Shown here in pieces: positions 22,409 to 33,944 of a DNA stretch of 64,000 nt. The DNA comes from Thelephora terrestris. Lineage: Eukaryota > Basidiomycota > Agaricomycetes > Thelephorales > Thelephoraceae. The position numbers and the translations under genes were made by a program. Each line of letters opens with the position of its first letter. Positions within the stretch are counted from its first letter, which is position 1. The DNA is taken from positions 894,001-958,000 of the forward strand of contig WIUZ02000015.1 in the NCBI GenBank assembly GCA_015956445.1, written 5' to 3'. A model generated the notes under the pieces. The model was not told where the DNA came from, made no database searches, and worked only from the letters and a program-made list of their open reading frames with translations.

Positions 22409-23308
22409 TGAACAGGGGTTCCTCTTGGGGACCTCCGTGGTGGCAGAGGATCAAGGCCCAGAGAGTTCCTGTGAAGGTGGGTCCTAGGTTGTACAGTGTC
22501 AAGGAACTCCAAGCAGCGACTGGGGAACAGTTGCGAAGAAAGCACGAAGGTGGAGATACCAGAAGAGAGCTAGAGACAAAGCAAGAAGAACAGAGAGATC
22601 ATGAGAGTTCCGAAAGAGTTCCGAGGGGTTCCGAAGGGAAGATTCGACGAGGGGAGCAGAGAACACTAGGGGAAGACACTGAGGAAAGCAAGAAGACACT
22701 GGGGACGACGAGGGGACTAGGGCAAAGCTTCAGACTAAGAGGAGGGGAACATGGCTGACTGGACTTCAATAGGATGGAGCGTCATTATCTCCGGAGTAGC
22801 TAGTACAGGATATATATTACTAAGGTCTGCTCTGAGAAGGATCCAGAGAAGAAAGGAGGGAAACTGCGAAATAGGGACCTATGATGCAATGGCGAAGTCA
22901 TAGGGGAAGAGGAGAAAAGGGGAAAGTTGTCATAAAGGGGGAACTAAGCAAAGGGGGAAGTCTTCTGGAGAAGAGAAAGCTCCGGCGAAGGAGAGGAAGC
23001 TCTGGTGGATAGGAAGCTCCGGCGAAGAGGAAGTTCGCAAAGAGGAAGCTCTGGTGAATGGGAAAGCTCCGGCGAAGAGGAAGAAGTTCCGAAGAGGAGG
23101 AGGTTCCGAAGAGGAGGAGGTTCCGAAGAGGAGGAGGTTCCGAAGAGGAGGAGGTTCCGAAGAGGAGGAGGTTCCGAAGAGGAGGAGGTTCCGAAGGTTG
23201 CAAAGGCGGTTGCAAAGGTTGCAAAGGGGAGGAAAAGCGAAGAGGAGGAATGAGGACTGAGGACAGCAAACCTCAGAATCCCACATCCCCAGAACTGGAG
23301 GCACTACA
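22409..23308 (-). mobile_element. Family-4-like solo LTR
   Basis: 900 bp, TGAACAGGGG at the left and GGAGGCACTACA at the right, flanked by the 4-bp TSD GCGG (22405-22408, 23309-23312). Both ends resemble those of the family-4 LTRs, but the body has diverged. A TATATATT-like box near 22811 fits a leftward LTR. It has no gene. It sits in the gypsy linker between protease and RT. Confidence 0.8.
23086..23196. repeat. 17-bp minisatellite
   Basis: About 6.5 tandem units of GTTCCGAAGAGGAGGAG. As 17 is not a multiple of three, the array opens three frames on each strand, which gives charged low-complexity ORFs with no meaning as proteins. Confidence 0.9.
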
Positions 23309-23711
23309 GCGGGAGGGTGAAGGTACAATAGGGAATGAGCCAATGGGCGTAGAGATAATGTTGGGAGAAGAGGGAGGAGAGATATCGAAAGAAGGCTGTT
23401 CGTAAAATGAAAAACAAGAGGAGGTAGGATAGAAATCAGGAGATGTCACGAATGCGTGACATAGTAACCAAGATCGCACAAGTAATTCAAGACATTGGAC
23501 TTATTCGCAGTAGTAATAGTACAAGGATGGGAAAAAGGAACTACAAATTCAAACAAGAACAAACGGGTCAACATCGCATGAACAGTTCTGAGGGAGAGGG
23601 TAACGATGAGCGAAGTGGTGAGGATTATAAATACTCTCAGGACAATAAGACCACTCTCGCGTCACCGGATCCTGCCAACACTCCCTACACCCCAACACAT
23701 CATGAGACAGA

Positions 23712-24452
23712 CTATCGTACATCTCTCGTCACACGTCCGACAAGGCCCCGCTCACTAAGGAGAACCCATAGCGGTCTTGGAGACCCGCCACTTCCACCTT
23801 CAACTTCATCCTCACCTGCCATGACTTCTCGGAGGGACGACAACGTTGACCAGAACGAGTCATCGGACTCTTGCGGGTCTTCTTCTTCTGGGACCTCTCC
23901 ACCATCTGGCGAACTGGGGCAGGACTCCAGGGAGGGGATGGAGGGAGAGGAACACCCTGATCCTGGCGGTGGCGAAGGGATGACTGGGGACTTGCAAGGG
24001 GGGTCGGTGCAATAAGCCCCGTGACACTGGTGTCCGAAATATCGGAAGAGAGATGCCTGGAAGGGTCCCCAATGTTCCAAAGCAAAGTGAGAGAAGTCAT
24101 CATTTAAACTGTTCATGATGACGTACATGAGGTCCACACGCTTCTCCAACTTCGCAATCCTATCCTCCCGCTCCCTCTCCATGGCGTCCAACAAACAAAC
24201 GGCCCCAGGGTGAGCAGCTTGAACACGAGGCCCAGAAAGCCTGGGATCCTCGTAACCAGCCTGTTCCCAGAACTCGGCGGGGGCGTTATGAGCGGTGAGA
24301 AAGTTAACGGCAACCTGGTTGTCGTGAGCGATGTTGGCAGGAGAGTCATACAAGTGTTGCTCCATGTCGTAGGGAGCATCCGTCTCGAAGGACGGGGTGA
24401 AGGGGGTGGCGGCAGCGTTGAGCACGACGTTGTTGGCAACGAAGGAAGACAT
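23712..24452 (-). CDS. Antisense gene of family-2 LTR, copy 2
   Basis: It starts MSSFVANNVVLNAAATPF at 24452 and runs to 23712, about 246 codons. It matches copy 1 along its length, including the helical MEREREDRI part, the HWGPFQASLF block and the acidic Ser/Pro-rich part. It is shorter than copy 1 in the middle and the tail is altered. It diverges from the LTR TATA box at 24979. Confidence 0.6.
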   Translation of the reverse strand: MSSFVANNVVLNAAATPFTPSFETDAPYDMEQHLYDSPANIAHDNQVAVNFLTAHNAPAEFWEQAGYEDPRLSGPRVQAAHPGAVCLLDAMEREREDRIAKLEKRVDLMYVIMNSLNDDFSHFALEHWGPFQASLFRYFGHQCHGAYCTDPPCKSPVIPSPPPGSGCSSPSIPSLESCPSSPDGGEVPEEEDPQESDDSFWSTLSSLREVMAGEDEVEGGSGGSPRPLWVLLSERGLVGRVTRDVR

Positions 24453-25319
24453 GGTAGTACTGGATATTTGGGAGAAGGTGGTACTGGTGTTTGGTGGGAG
24501 TGGAAAAGAGACGATGAGGGGAACGATCATTAATCCCCCTGACTTAAATACACCCTGACTCAAAGGGGAACCGAAAAGGGAAAACAATAACCTATTATCC
24601 ATTAAAGTCCCAATTAGGATAAACGAACCCTCAGCCCCAATCGAGATTCCATCAAAAAACCGAGAAATCCCCACCGATCATGAGAAATCCCCATCAGTCT
24701 TCTATTACCACCATGAAACGAGAGAAATCCCCATCGATCACAGGAAATCCCCACCACGCTTCTATTGCTACCATTGATCCAGAGAAATCCCCATCGAACA
24801 CGAGAAGTCCCTGAACGCTTCCATCGACTCGTGCCCCTATTGTTCCCGTATGAGTAATTACTATCTGTCGTCCTAAGTCCCCTCATTCTGACTCATCTAC
24901 CCTACCCTAAACTACGCACAGACCATGTTGACTCTTGTTTGACTCGTTGTAGAATAATGACTCCTGTAGAGGATTGGGTATATAAGGAAGAGCGTTCGCT
25001 CCTTCTTTTCCCCATTCTCAAACTCGAATAAACAAGTAAGCCTGAAGAATTCTCTTCACGCCTTACTCTTTCTGATTCATTCTAGCAGGAATCCTCCTGC
25101 CAGTGTATGTTCAGCGCCCCTAATCCTTTCCCCTCTACCAGCCCAGTTCAGCGACCAGTTGTCCCTGACGCTAGAAGGTCTATCTGGGAGTATAAACTCA
25201 TCAGAAGTCTTCAGGTAAACCGAACCGCCGGTTTACTCACCCACTTCCCCTACTATCGACCCTTTGCAGCCCTCGACGCCGGAGTCACCACTCCCCCCTT
25301 TTTATTGGGAGGCGATCAT

Positions 25320-27736
25320 TGTCAGGCCGACGCGACCTCTACAGTTCAATAGCACTCTTGCTATCCAAACCTACCACACGCAAGGGTCAAACACACAGTT
25401 ATAACCCTGTTGCAAACCCAGGGATATCGGAAGTCTCTTCACAGACTAGATTGGAGAAGAGGAGAAAGAAGGAGACAAGGGTCTTCAGGCACTCTTGCTC
25501 TAAGCACACAGCAGTAGAGGTCACGGAGAGTCTGATGATAACAAATCTAAGGAGTACAGGCTAAACTACTCTGAGTATATATACTACTTAGATTTGTGAC
25601 GTGACAGTGACATGTAACTATCCTAAAGATACAAACACAGACAAACATGGTCCGTGCACAGCACTGCATGGTCTGTGCGTTACGTGGTGACTAATGCTAC
25701 AAATTATCAGCTGATAAACGAAAGTGTGGCGGCCAATAGCAATTTGAGAGCATTACAAAGCAGTTACAAAGCATGACGTATCCTGAGAATGTTCGGAAGG
25801 AATGTGGGTATGGCTGACTAACAGCCAATAGCAAAAGGGGAGCATATGACTAAAGATAGGGGCATATGATGTCATGTGGGTCATGCGCAGTAAACAATAG
25901 AAATGATGACTCAACTCCTGAGTCGTGGAAGGGGCGTGGCATTTGGTATATAACCAAAGGGGGTTGGATGACTGGGTCTCTCAACAAACCTCCCTTTGTT
26001 ACACACAGCCAACATGCCTCATGCCTCTACTCGCAATCCCACCCGTCGCTCTTCCTCCTACTCTCCTGTACAGGAGAACAACTACAACATCGACCGCTTC
26101 TCCCATGCCCGCCGTGATCCGTCCCGCCCTTATCCCACCTTGGGAGCCGTTATGGACCGGACCGCCACCGCCGACCCGAATGAGGGGTTCTCTGATTTAG
26201 GTGGGGGCCCTGCTTGCGCATTCCGATCTAGGAAACCAAGCTAACTCCTTTTAGGTTTCAGGGATTTTCTCCAAGCTGCTCGTAGGGTGTCTCGGCGCAA
26301 GTTGGCGCGTATCGAGACTAACCCGTATGCGAACGAACTCCTCAATAGGGGTGTTGAGTTCGTTACCGAGTCCAACGAGACCTTCAACTCCGTGTTGGAG
26401 GCCAGCGTTCTCCATACGGGGAACGTTGGGTCCATGTTGATGGACGAAGTGGCTCATGTCAATGAGCGTATTGATGGACGTCGTGAGGAGATCGAAGCCT
26501 TGGAAAATTGGAAAGAGGATATGCAGGGGGTCATTCATGGGCAGGAGGATACCGTTGTTCGGCAGGGGGCCGATATCGATTTGTTGAAGGTAAATGTGGG
26601 GTCGGGAGATAATTGACTTCTCTAACCCAACATTTCCTTTAGGGAGAGGTGACTACTTTGAAGGACTTGGTCCGGGCCCTTGTTACTAAAACCGGAGAGT
26701 TGGAGGACGATAAGGTAAGGGGTAGGGGTTGAAGATAATTGATCTCTTCTAACCCTATTCCTTTAGGTCCGCCTTACTCGTCGTGTCTCCGAGTTGACCG
26801 GAGAAGTCCGGGATCTCCAGAGGAGGTGTAACGGGTCGGAGGTCCGAGTCGAAGAAGAGGAGGGAGAGGAAGTTCTGCATCGGGCCGGGTCGCCGATCAT
26901 CCCTAACCGGGCTGAGTCGCCACCCGCTCGTTTGTTGGTTCGTCACGAGAACAGGTTGGTTCCCGCCGATGATGAGGTTATCGAGATCGGGAGCGACGAG
27001 TTCTATCAGAACGTAGGAGTCGTTCGTAGAGACACCCCTCGTCCTGGATTCGTATCTACTCCTTGGGGTAGTCGCCGTCAATGGCCTGCTCTGGAGTACG
27101 ATCCGTATGCCGAGTTCGTTCCTGATAGCGAACCGAACTCTGACACAGAGCTTCCAGATTACGACGACCTGTCGGACGTAGATCCGAACGAGATCCGGGA
27201 GCAGAACTGGCTGAATGAGGAGTTGGTGAGATCGGCATTGGAAGTAGTACAAAGGATCCGAAGAGATATTGATTAGATAACTCTTTTGTACTGTTGACTT
27301 CCAATGAATTTTCTATATTGTCTATTGCGCGTGATCCATGAGTCGTAAAGCATAATGATTTTCATAAGTCCAATCCAAGGGTCAGATTAATAAGCCGGTT
27401 GACTTCTGCGAGAGGTCAGCACGCGACGCTTATTAATACATCCCTTGTTGTCGGTAGCCTGAATATATACTAGTCGTCCAGGGGCAACGGAGGGCCAGGT
27501 AGGGGGGATCTTCGTATGAAGGTCCGCCGGTACATGTTCACGTATTATACCTCGGGTCTTCTGGGGTATCTTGACTAGTAGCACGTTCCACGTATTGGAC
27601 TTTGAGTCGTTAAGCATAGGGCATACTGCATAATAAACAGTTTACCGCCGTGTTTAGGGCAGGGCACCAACTGACTTAGTGGTGATGAGGCGTTAAATAA
27701 AGGGAATGAAAGGGGGTAAACAGTGAAATCATCACA
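25320..27736 (-). mobile_element. Family-1 gene-bearing solo LTR, copy C
   Basis: 2417 bp, TGTCAGGCC...ATCATCACA, TSD ATCAT (25315-25319, 27737-27741). It is almost identical to copy D (39962-42378) over the gene region and so is among the youngest insertions. The first 100 bp differ more from D than the rest does. It is the innermost layer of a five-layer nest. Confidence 0.9.
26014..27276 (+). CDS. Antisense coiled-coil protein gene of family-1 LTR, copy C
   Basis: The same four-exon layout as copy A, starting at the ATG at 26014 and ending at 27276. The large middle and last exons encode protein identical to copy D. A TATATAA box lies about 65 bp upstream. The coiled-coil and acidic tail are as in the other copies. 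It is one of the best preserved copies and hence a good candidate for an expressed gene. Confidence 0.65.
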
Positions 27737-29245
27737 ATCATCAGTTCCTTTGGAACTCCGATCTCACTGAAAGCGTCCTAGCAACCGTCTATTTCAGTAT
27801 AAGCCCAGCGTTCTACTTCCCCTCCCCGCGTGTTCATCTCACCACTAACATCCACACCCATTCTCCTGCTATTATTGTCCTTTGGTGGGAAATTCCAGCT
27901 GAATTGCCCTACTCTGTTATAGAATATCTCGTCAACTTCGAACGCCTCAGCGATCAAGACTTCGAACCTTTCGTGCAGCAACTCAATCAGTTCTGCCAAG
28001 ACTACCACTCACCCGTTCACCCTTATCAGACAGAATCACCCCTCTCTCTCGATATCCCTCCTCCCCTTGTTTCTACGCCCAGAACCCCCTTCAAAACTAG
28101 ACCCGACACCCCTCATCCATCCGCTAATCCTCTAGCGCCCCACAAACAGTAAGCAGGCCCACAACCCTGACAGGAGAAACAAACTGGCTTGTGGGGAACG
28201 AAGAGGGAGAACTTAAGTCATGCGCAGAATAAGAGGAAAACAATTGATTGTCAGAATCTAAAGTAAGTGCCAAGTCCGAAGAAGTACAAGAGTCCGAAGA
28301 AATATTAGTACAGTCCAAAGGGTCGGGAACAAGTTGCGAAAAGGAATAGGAGGTAGGGAAAGGAATGGGAGACGAAGGTAAGACATCTCAGCAGCTGCTG
28401 TCCAGTCAATACAAAAGTGGAGGTCAGATAACTGAGGAGCTATTACAATAGTGCAGGTCCGTATCTACCAATGCAAAAGTGGCTTTGCCCCCAGAACCAC
28501 CCAGACGGCACCTCAGCCGAATGGAGAAATACCAAAATGTTGGGTCTGATGGCCCATCAGCAAGTATTCCCAATTAGGCAAGTACCGGAGGAGTGGATCA
28601 CCCATGTGGCTGGGTATGCTTACGTAATAAAAATATTTAAATGTTGAAAAATGCAGAAAAATCCAAAAATTAATAGAAAATTCCCACGGGTGTCAGGGAG
28701 AGCAGAAAATGAAAAATGAACTGTGGGAATTTTGGATCAAAAATTTCCGCAAAGGGGTATTTTGATAGCTGACATAAGCAGGTCATGTGACTGACCAAAA
28801 AAGGAAAGTTTTGATGGCTGACATAAGTAGGTCATGTGACTGAAAAAAGTGGGTGTTGCTTATGTAATCAGGTCATGTGACCGACCAAAAAAGGAAAGTT
28901 TTGATGGCTTACATAAGTGTCTCAAAAATGCTTTTGGAGGGGACTTTCCCAAAAAGGAAATTCCTTTTTAGGAAATATTTGATGGATTGCCAAAAAAGGA
29001 AATTTTGATGGCTTACATAAGCAACTCAAAAATGATTTTGACAAAAAATCCCAAAAAAGAAATTTCCTATTTAGGAAAGACTTTCCAAAAAAGGCAATTT
29101 GATGGCCTATGTAAGTAACTTGAAAATGCTTTTGGCAAAAATTACTAAAAAAGGAAATTTTCTATAAAAAAAATTATATGCCAGAAAAATTCCAGAATAT
29201 GTATAAATATTTTATAAAAATTATCCCTTTTTTTTTTGTCCATTA

Positions 29246-29517
29246 CAGCGAGTTGCAAATCGATAGACGTGTTTTTGAAAAAACAGGACTGTTTTTTTTT
29301 GTTTACACTGTGACATATAAACAAAGATATTTGAATTCAAAATCTGACGGGGATCAAAATCGGGTATCGATGGATGGTGCCGTGGGACGGCAAACCACGG
29401 AGAGCGCTCAGTTCAGTGGGCCTCGGGGTCAGAAACCTTTGTTTATGTGTCACGGTGTAAACAAAAAAAAACTATCCTGTTTTCCCAAAAACACGTCTAT
29501 TGTTTTGCAACTCGCTG
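29246..29517. mobile_element. Small TA-flanked inverted-repeat element inside the palindrome
   Basis: 272 bp bounded by CAGCGAGTTGC... and ...GCAACTCGCTG, with TA on both sides (29244-29245, 29518-29519). The other arm of the palindrome (near 31730-31740) lacks it and shows the empty TA site. This is typical of a Tc1/mariner-type MITE. Confidence 0.85.
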
Positions 29518-29679
29518 TAAATAGCCCAAAATTTCGATATTAATGTATTTTCTGCCCCTAAAAATCCAGAAAATCTCCAAAATTTAATTAAAAATTAAAA
29601 ATTACATATATATCCATAATCTTTGCTATATCATAAAATACAGACCCATTTGTGGTCATAAACTAGCCCTAGACCTAAA

Positions 29680-30240
29680 CCTAGTCCTAGACCTGACCTA
29701 ACCTAACCTAAACCTAAACCTAAACCTAAACCTAAACCTAACCCTAACCCTAAACCTGAGCCTAACCTCACCTAGTTTGGCCTTATCTTATCTTATCTTG
29801 AACCTGCTCTAAACCTAAACTTGAATCTAAACCTAACCTCAACCTCAACCTATCCTAACCTAACTCAACCTACCCCTAACCTAACCTGCCCTAAACCTAG
29901 CCTGCCCTAAACCTAACCTAGCACTAAGCCTAACCTAGCACAGAACCTAGCTTAGGACCAAACCTAAACCTAAACCTAACCTGCCCTAAGCCTAACCCAA
30001 TTCTAACCTCACCTAGTCCTAACCCTGACCTGGCCTTGTTTGGCCTTATCTTATTTTATCTCATCTTATCTTATCTTACCTTATCTTGTCTTACCTAGCC
30101 TAAACCTAACCTAACCCAGCCTAACCTAACCTGACATAGTCCACTTAACCTAATCCACCACACAGATCACCCAACCTAACCTAACCTAGGGTGGTCCACC
30201 TGACCTAGCCTGATGCAACTTGACTTGATCTCATCTAATC
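29680..30240. repeat. Telomere-like CCTAAACC/CCTAACC tract, left arm
   Basis: Irregular runs of CCTAA, CCTAAA and CCCTAA units plus CTTATCTTATC stretches. They resemble degenerate telomeric DNA (TTAGGG in many fungi), but most units are TTAGG or TTTAGG. The complementary tract is in the right arm. Confidence 0.8.
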
Positions 30241-31019
30241 AGCTGTTATCTTATCTAACCTTAATTTAAATACCCTAGCTAACCAACATCTGACTCAACC
30301 TCACCTGGCTCACTAGCACATAACTGGGCTATGGGAACATGCTGTGAGCTGCACCATCCCATGTCCCATATCCAACTGTCAACCAAGCACAACAACTGTG
30401 GTGGACCTACAAGTTAGTGGACCTATAAGCCCACAGACCCCCACAACTATAGACTGTTCACTCAGTTGTTCACTCAGTAGAGACATCCATTATCTGACCT
30501 CACCATGTACCACCCCCACCCTGTGTTCTGTGCCAGACCACAACTTCACCACAACTCAAGTTTAATCACCTGGCTGAACCTGCAAGCCAGATAGATATAG
30601 ACTACCAGTTACGCATCCATGGATTTGTAAGCCTGAGAGTACATGTTTCAGCCAGGTGGCTGAACTTGAGTTGTGGTGAAGTTGTGGTCTGGCACAGAAC
30701 ACAGGGTGAGGGTGGTATATGGGTGAGGTTGGATAACAGGTGTCTCCACTGAGTGAACAGTCTACAGTTGTGGGTCTGTGGGCTGGTAGGCCCACTAACT
30801 TGTAGGTCCACCACAGTTGTTGTGCTTGAGTGACAGTTGGATACAGGATATGGGATGGTACAGCTGATAGTGTGTTCCTATAGCCCAGTCATGTGCTGGT
30901 GAGCTGGGTGAAGTTGGGTTAGATGTTGGTCAGCTAAGGTGTTTAGATTAAGTGCAGATAAGATGACAGCTGATTAGATAAGATCAAGTCAAGTTGCATT
31001 GGGCTGGGCAGGTGAACCA

Positions 31020-31590
31020 CTTTGGGTTAGGTTAGGTTGGGTGATCTGTGGTGGACTAGGTTAAGTGGGCTGTGTCCGGTTAGGCTAGGGTAGGTTAGGT
31101 TAGGTTTAGGGCAGGCAAGATAGGATAAGATAAGATAAGGCCAAACTAGGTGAGGTTAGGTGTAGGGCAGGTTAGGTTTAGGTTTAGGCTTTGTGCTAGG
31201 TGAGGTTTAGGTTAGGTTTAGGTTTAGGTTATGTTAAGTTCAGGGTTATGTTAGGTTAGGTTAGGTTAGGGTAGGGTAGGTTAGGTTAGGTTAGGGTAGG
31301 TTAGGTTAGGTTAGGGTAGGGTAGGTTAGGTTAGGTTAGGGTAGGTTAGGTTAGGTTAGGTTAGGTTAGGTTATGTTTAGGTTTAGGGTTAGGTTTAGGA
31401 TTAGTTTATGGTTAGATTTAGGGCAGGTTTAGGTTTAGGTTTAGGTTTAGGTTTAGGTTTAGGTTTAGGTTCAGGTTTAGGTTTAGGTTCAGGTTTAGGT
31501 TTAGGTTCAGGTTTAGGTTTAGGTTCAGGTTTAGGTTTAGGTTCAGGTTAGGTTAGGTCAGGTCTAGGACTAGGTTTAGGTCTAGGGCTA
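31020..31590. repeat. Telomere-like GGTTAGG/GGTTTAGG tract, right arm
   Basis: The inverted counterpart of the left tract. It is more regular and seems expanded: runs of TTAGG (about 31250-31370) and of GGTTTA with GGTTCA variants (about 31430-31550). Confidence 0.8.
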
Positions 31591-32991
31591 GTTTATGACC
31601 ACAAATAGGTCTGTATTTTATGATATAGCAAAGATTATGGATATATATGTAATTTTTAATTTTTAATTAAATTTTGGAGATTTTCTGGATTTTTAGGGGC
31701 AGAAAATACATTAATATCGAAATTGTGGGCTATTTAATGGACAAAAAAAAATGGGATAATTTTTATAAAATATTTATACATATTCTGGAATTTTTCTGGA
31801 TTTATCCAACCAGAAAACCCATTTTTTCGATATTTTTGGAATTAATTGACCATTTTGGGTTCTTTCTAGATCCGTGGGAATTTTTTTGGTATTTTTTAGG
31901 ATTTTTCTGGCATTTTTCCGATTTTTCTGGCATATAATTTCCTTTTTTAGTAATTTTTGCCAAAAGCATTTTCAAGTTACTTACATAAGCCATCAAATTG
32001 CCTTTTTTGGAAAGTCTTTCTTAAAAAGGAAATTTCCTTTTTGGGATTTTTTGTCAAAATCATTTTTGAGTCGCTTATGTAAGCCATCAAATATTTCCTA
32101 AAAAGGAATTTCCTTTTTGGGAAAGTCCCCTCCAAAAGCATTTTTGAGACACTTATGTAAGCCATCAACACTTTCCTTTTTGGTCAGTCACATGACCTGC
32201 TTATGTCAGCTATCAAAATACCCCTTTGCGGAAATTTTTGATCCAAAATTCCCAAAGTTCATTTTTCATTTTCTGCTCTCCCTGACACCCGTGGGAATTT
32301 TCTATTAGTTTTTGGATTTTTTTTGGATTTTTCTGCATTTTTCAACATTTAAATATTTTTATTATGTAAGCATACCCAGCCACATGGGTGATCCACTCCT
32401 CCGGTACTTGCCTAATTGGGAATACTTGCTGATGGGCCATCAGACCCAACATTTTGGTATTTCTCCATTCGGCTGAGGTGCCGTCTGGGTGGTTCTGGGG
32501 GCAAAGCCACTTTTGCATTGGTAGATACGGACCTGCACTATTGTAATAGCTCCTCAGTTATCTGACCTCCACTTTTGTATTGACTGGGCAGCAGCTATTG
32601 GACATCTGAAGAAAACGAAGGAACAGGGTCGGTGTCACGAACGCGTGACATGGTAACCAAAATCGCACAGATAATCAAAGACATTGGTCTTATTCGAACT
32701 ACTAGAAGTACAAAGGAAGCTAGTAACGATCGTAAATCTAAACCAAGACCAACGGATCTATGTCACAAGCACAATCCTGAGCAAACGGGCAACGGTGAGC
32801 GAAATGATGAGGGTTGTGTACACTCTCAGGACAATACGAATACGCTCGCGTCACCGGATCCTGCCAACAATCCCTACACCCCAACACATCATGATACAAA
32901 CTATCATGCATCTCTCGCTTCACGTCCGACAAGGCCGCGCTCACTAATGCGAACCCATAGCGGTCCTGGAGACCCGCCACTTCCACCTTCA

Positions 32992-33944
32992 CACTGGGGG
33001 CGAGGGGTCAAATACCTGGTGGGTACATGGTGAATACATTGTGATCACAGTCAATAAGTGATCGCAATGTGCCCAGTGGGGAAATTTTGAATACATTCAA
33101 AATGTGCCTGGCCATGTGAGTCCAATGTGCCCAGTGGGCACATTTTGATTGTGATCACAATGTACCCATCAATGTGATCTCAATGTGCCCACTGGGGACA
33201 TTTTGATTGCGATCACAATGTACACATCAATGTGATCTCAATGTGCCTGCTGTGCACATTTTGATTGTGATCACAATGTTCCCATCAATGTGTTCTCAAT
33301 GTACCCAGCTCATTACATAATAGTTTCTTTCACAATGTTGTCCACAATGTGTCCAGCATGTGGCTGAGCCACTCATTCAAACTTCTTTCACAAAGTATCC
33401 AGTGATGTGTCTAGAATGTGTACAGCCATACACATAGTGATTTCTTTGAAAGTTCATGGTGAAATTGAACAATATTGAGATTACATTGTGATTACTTCAA
33501 AAAGAACCCCCTGGGGACATTATGGACACATCACTGGATACTTTGTGAAAGAAGTTTGAATGAGTGGCTCAGCCACATGCTGGACACATTGTGGACAACA
33601 TTGTGAAAGAAACTATTATGTAATGAGCTGGGTACATTGGGAACACATTGATGGGAACATTGTGAAAGAAATTAAAATGTGCACAGCAGGTACATTGAGC
33701 TCACATTGATGTGTACATTGTGATTGCAATCAAAATGTCCCCAGTGGGCACATTGAGATCACATTGATGGGTACATTGTGATCACAATCAAAATGTGCCT
33801 ACTGGGCACATTGGACTCACATGGCCAGGCACATTTTGAATGTATTCAAATTTCCCCCACTGCGCACATTGTGATCACTTGTTGACTGTGATCACAATGT
33901 GTTCACCATGTACCCACCAGGTATTTGACCCCTCGCCCCCAGTG
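32992..33944. mobile_element. Palindromic CACTA-like non-autonomous element 3
   Basis: 953 bp, the same length and family as element 2. The ends are CACTGGGGGCGAGGGGTC and complement, TSD TCA (32989-32991, 33945-33947). It is an inverted repeat over its whole length, and it cuts the tail of the antisense gene of family-2 copy 3. Confidence 0.9.

Larger units (their letters stand above)
25107..28152 (+). pseudogene. Sense ORF of family-2 LTR, copy 2, interrupted
   Basis: The N-terminal part begins MFSAPNPFPS at 25107 and reaches the family-1 element at 25320. The C-terminal part resumes after 27741 and ends at 28152, again 20 bp from the LTR end. This is a fossil of the 207-residue ORF seen uninterrupted in copies 1 and 3. 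Confidence 0.7.
23444..28172 (+). mobile_element. Family-2 gene-bearing solo LTR, copy 2, with a family-1 element inside
   Basis: TGTCACGAATGCG at the left, CAACCCTGACA at the right, TSD GGAGA (23439-23443, 28173-28177). Without copy C of family 1 (25320-27736) it is about 2.31 kb. CGCACAGACCATG at 24915-24927 lies about 50 bp before the TATATAAG box (24979-24986). The antisense gene is at 24452-23712. The sense ORF begins at 25107 and is split by the family-1 insertion. It sits in the gypsy linker region. Confidence 0.85.
28389..32600. mobile_element. 4.2-kb palindromic element with telomere-like core repeats
   Basis: The left 2 kb is repeated in inverted order in the right 2 kb, with the centre near 30600. 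The ends are CAGCAGCTGCTGTCCAGTC and a close complement, flanked by the 7-bp duplication GACATCT (28382-28388, 32601-32607). The outer arms are AT-rich. The inner arms hold CCTAAACCTAACC-type tracts and their complement. No real coding region is seen. TIRs starting CAG with a 7- or 8-bp TSD would suit a hAT-like non-autonomous element, but the family is not settled. Confidence 0.75.

Noticed and set aside
23005-23405. Three overlapping Arg/Glu-rich ORFs
   Set aside because: They come from a 17-bp tandem repeat open in every frame, inside a solo LTR.
29178-29543. ORF of 121 codons in the palindrome
   Set aside because: It runs through the TA-flanked MITE and AT-rich repeats, with no counterpart in the other arm.
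28389-32600. True telomere or subtelomere junction
   Set aside because: The tract is inside a palindrome with a TSD and lies in the gypsy element, which continues on both sides.
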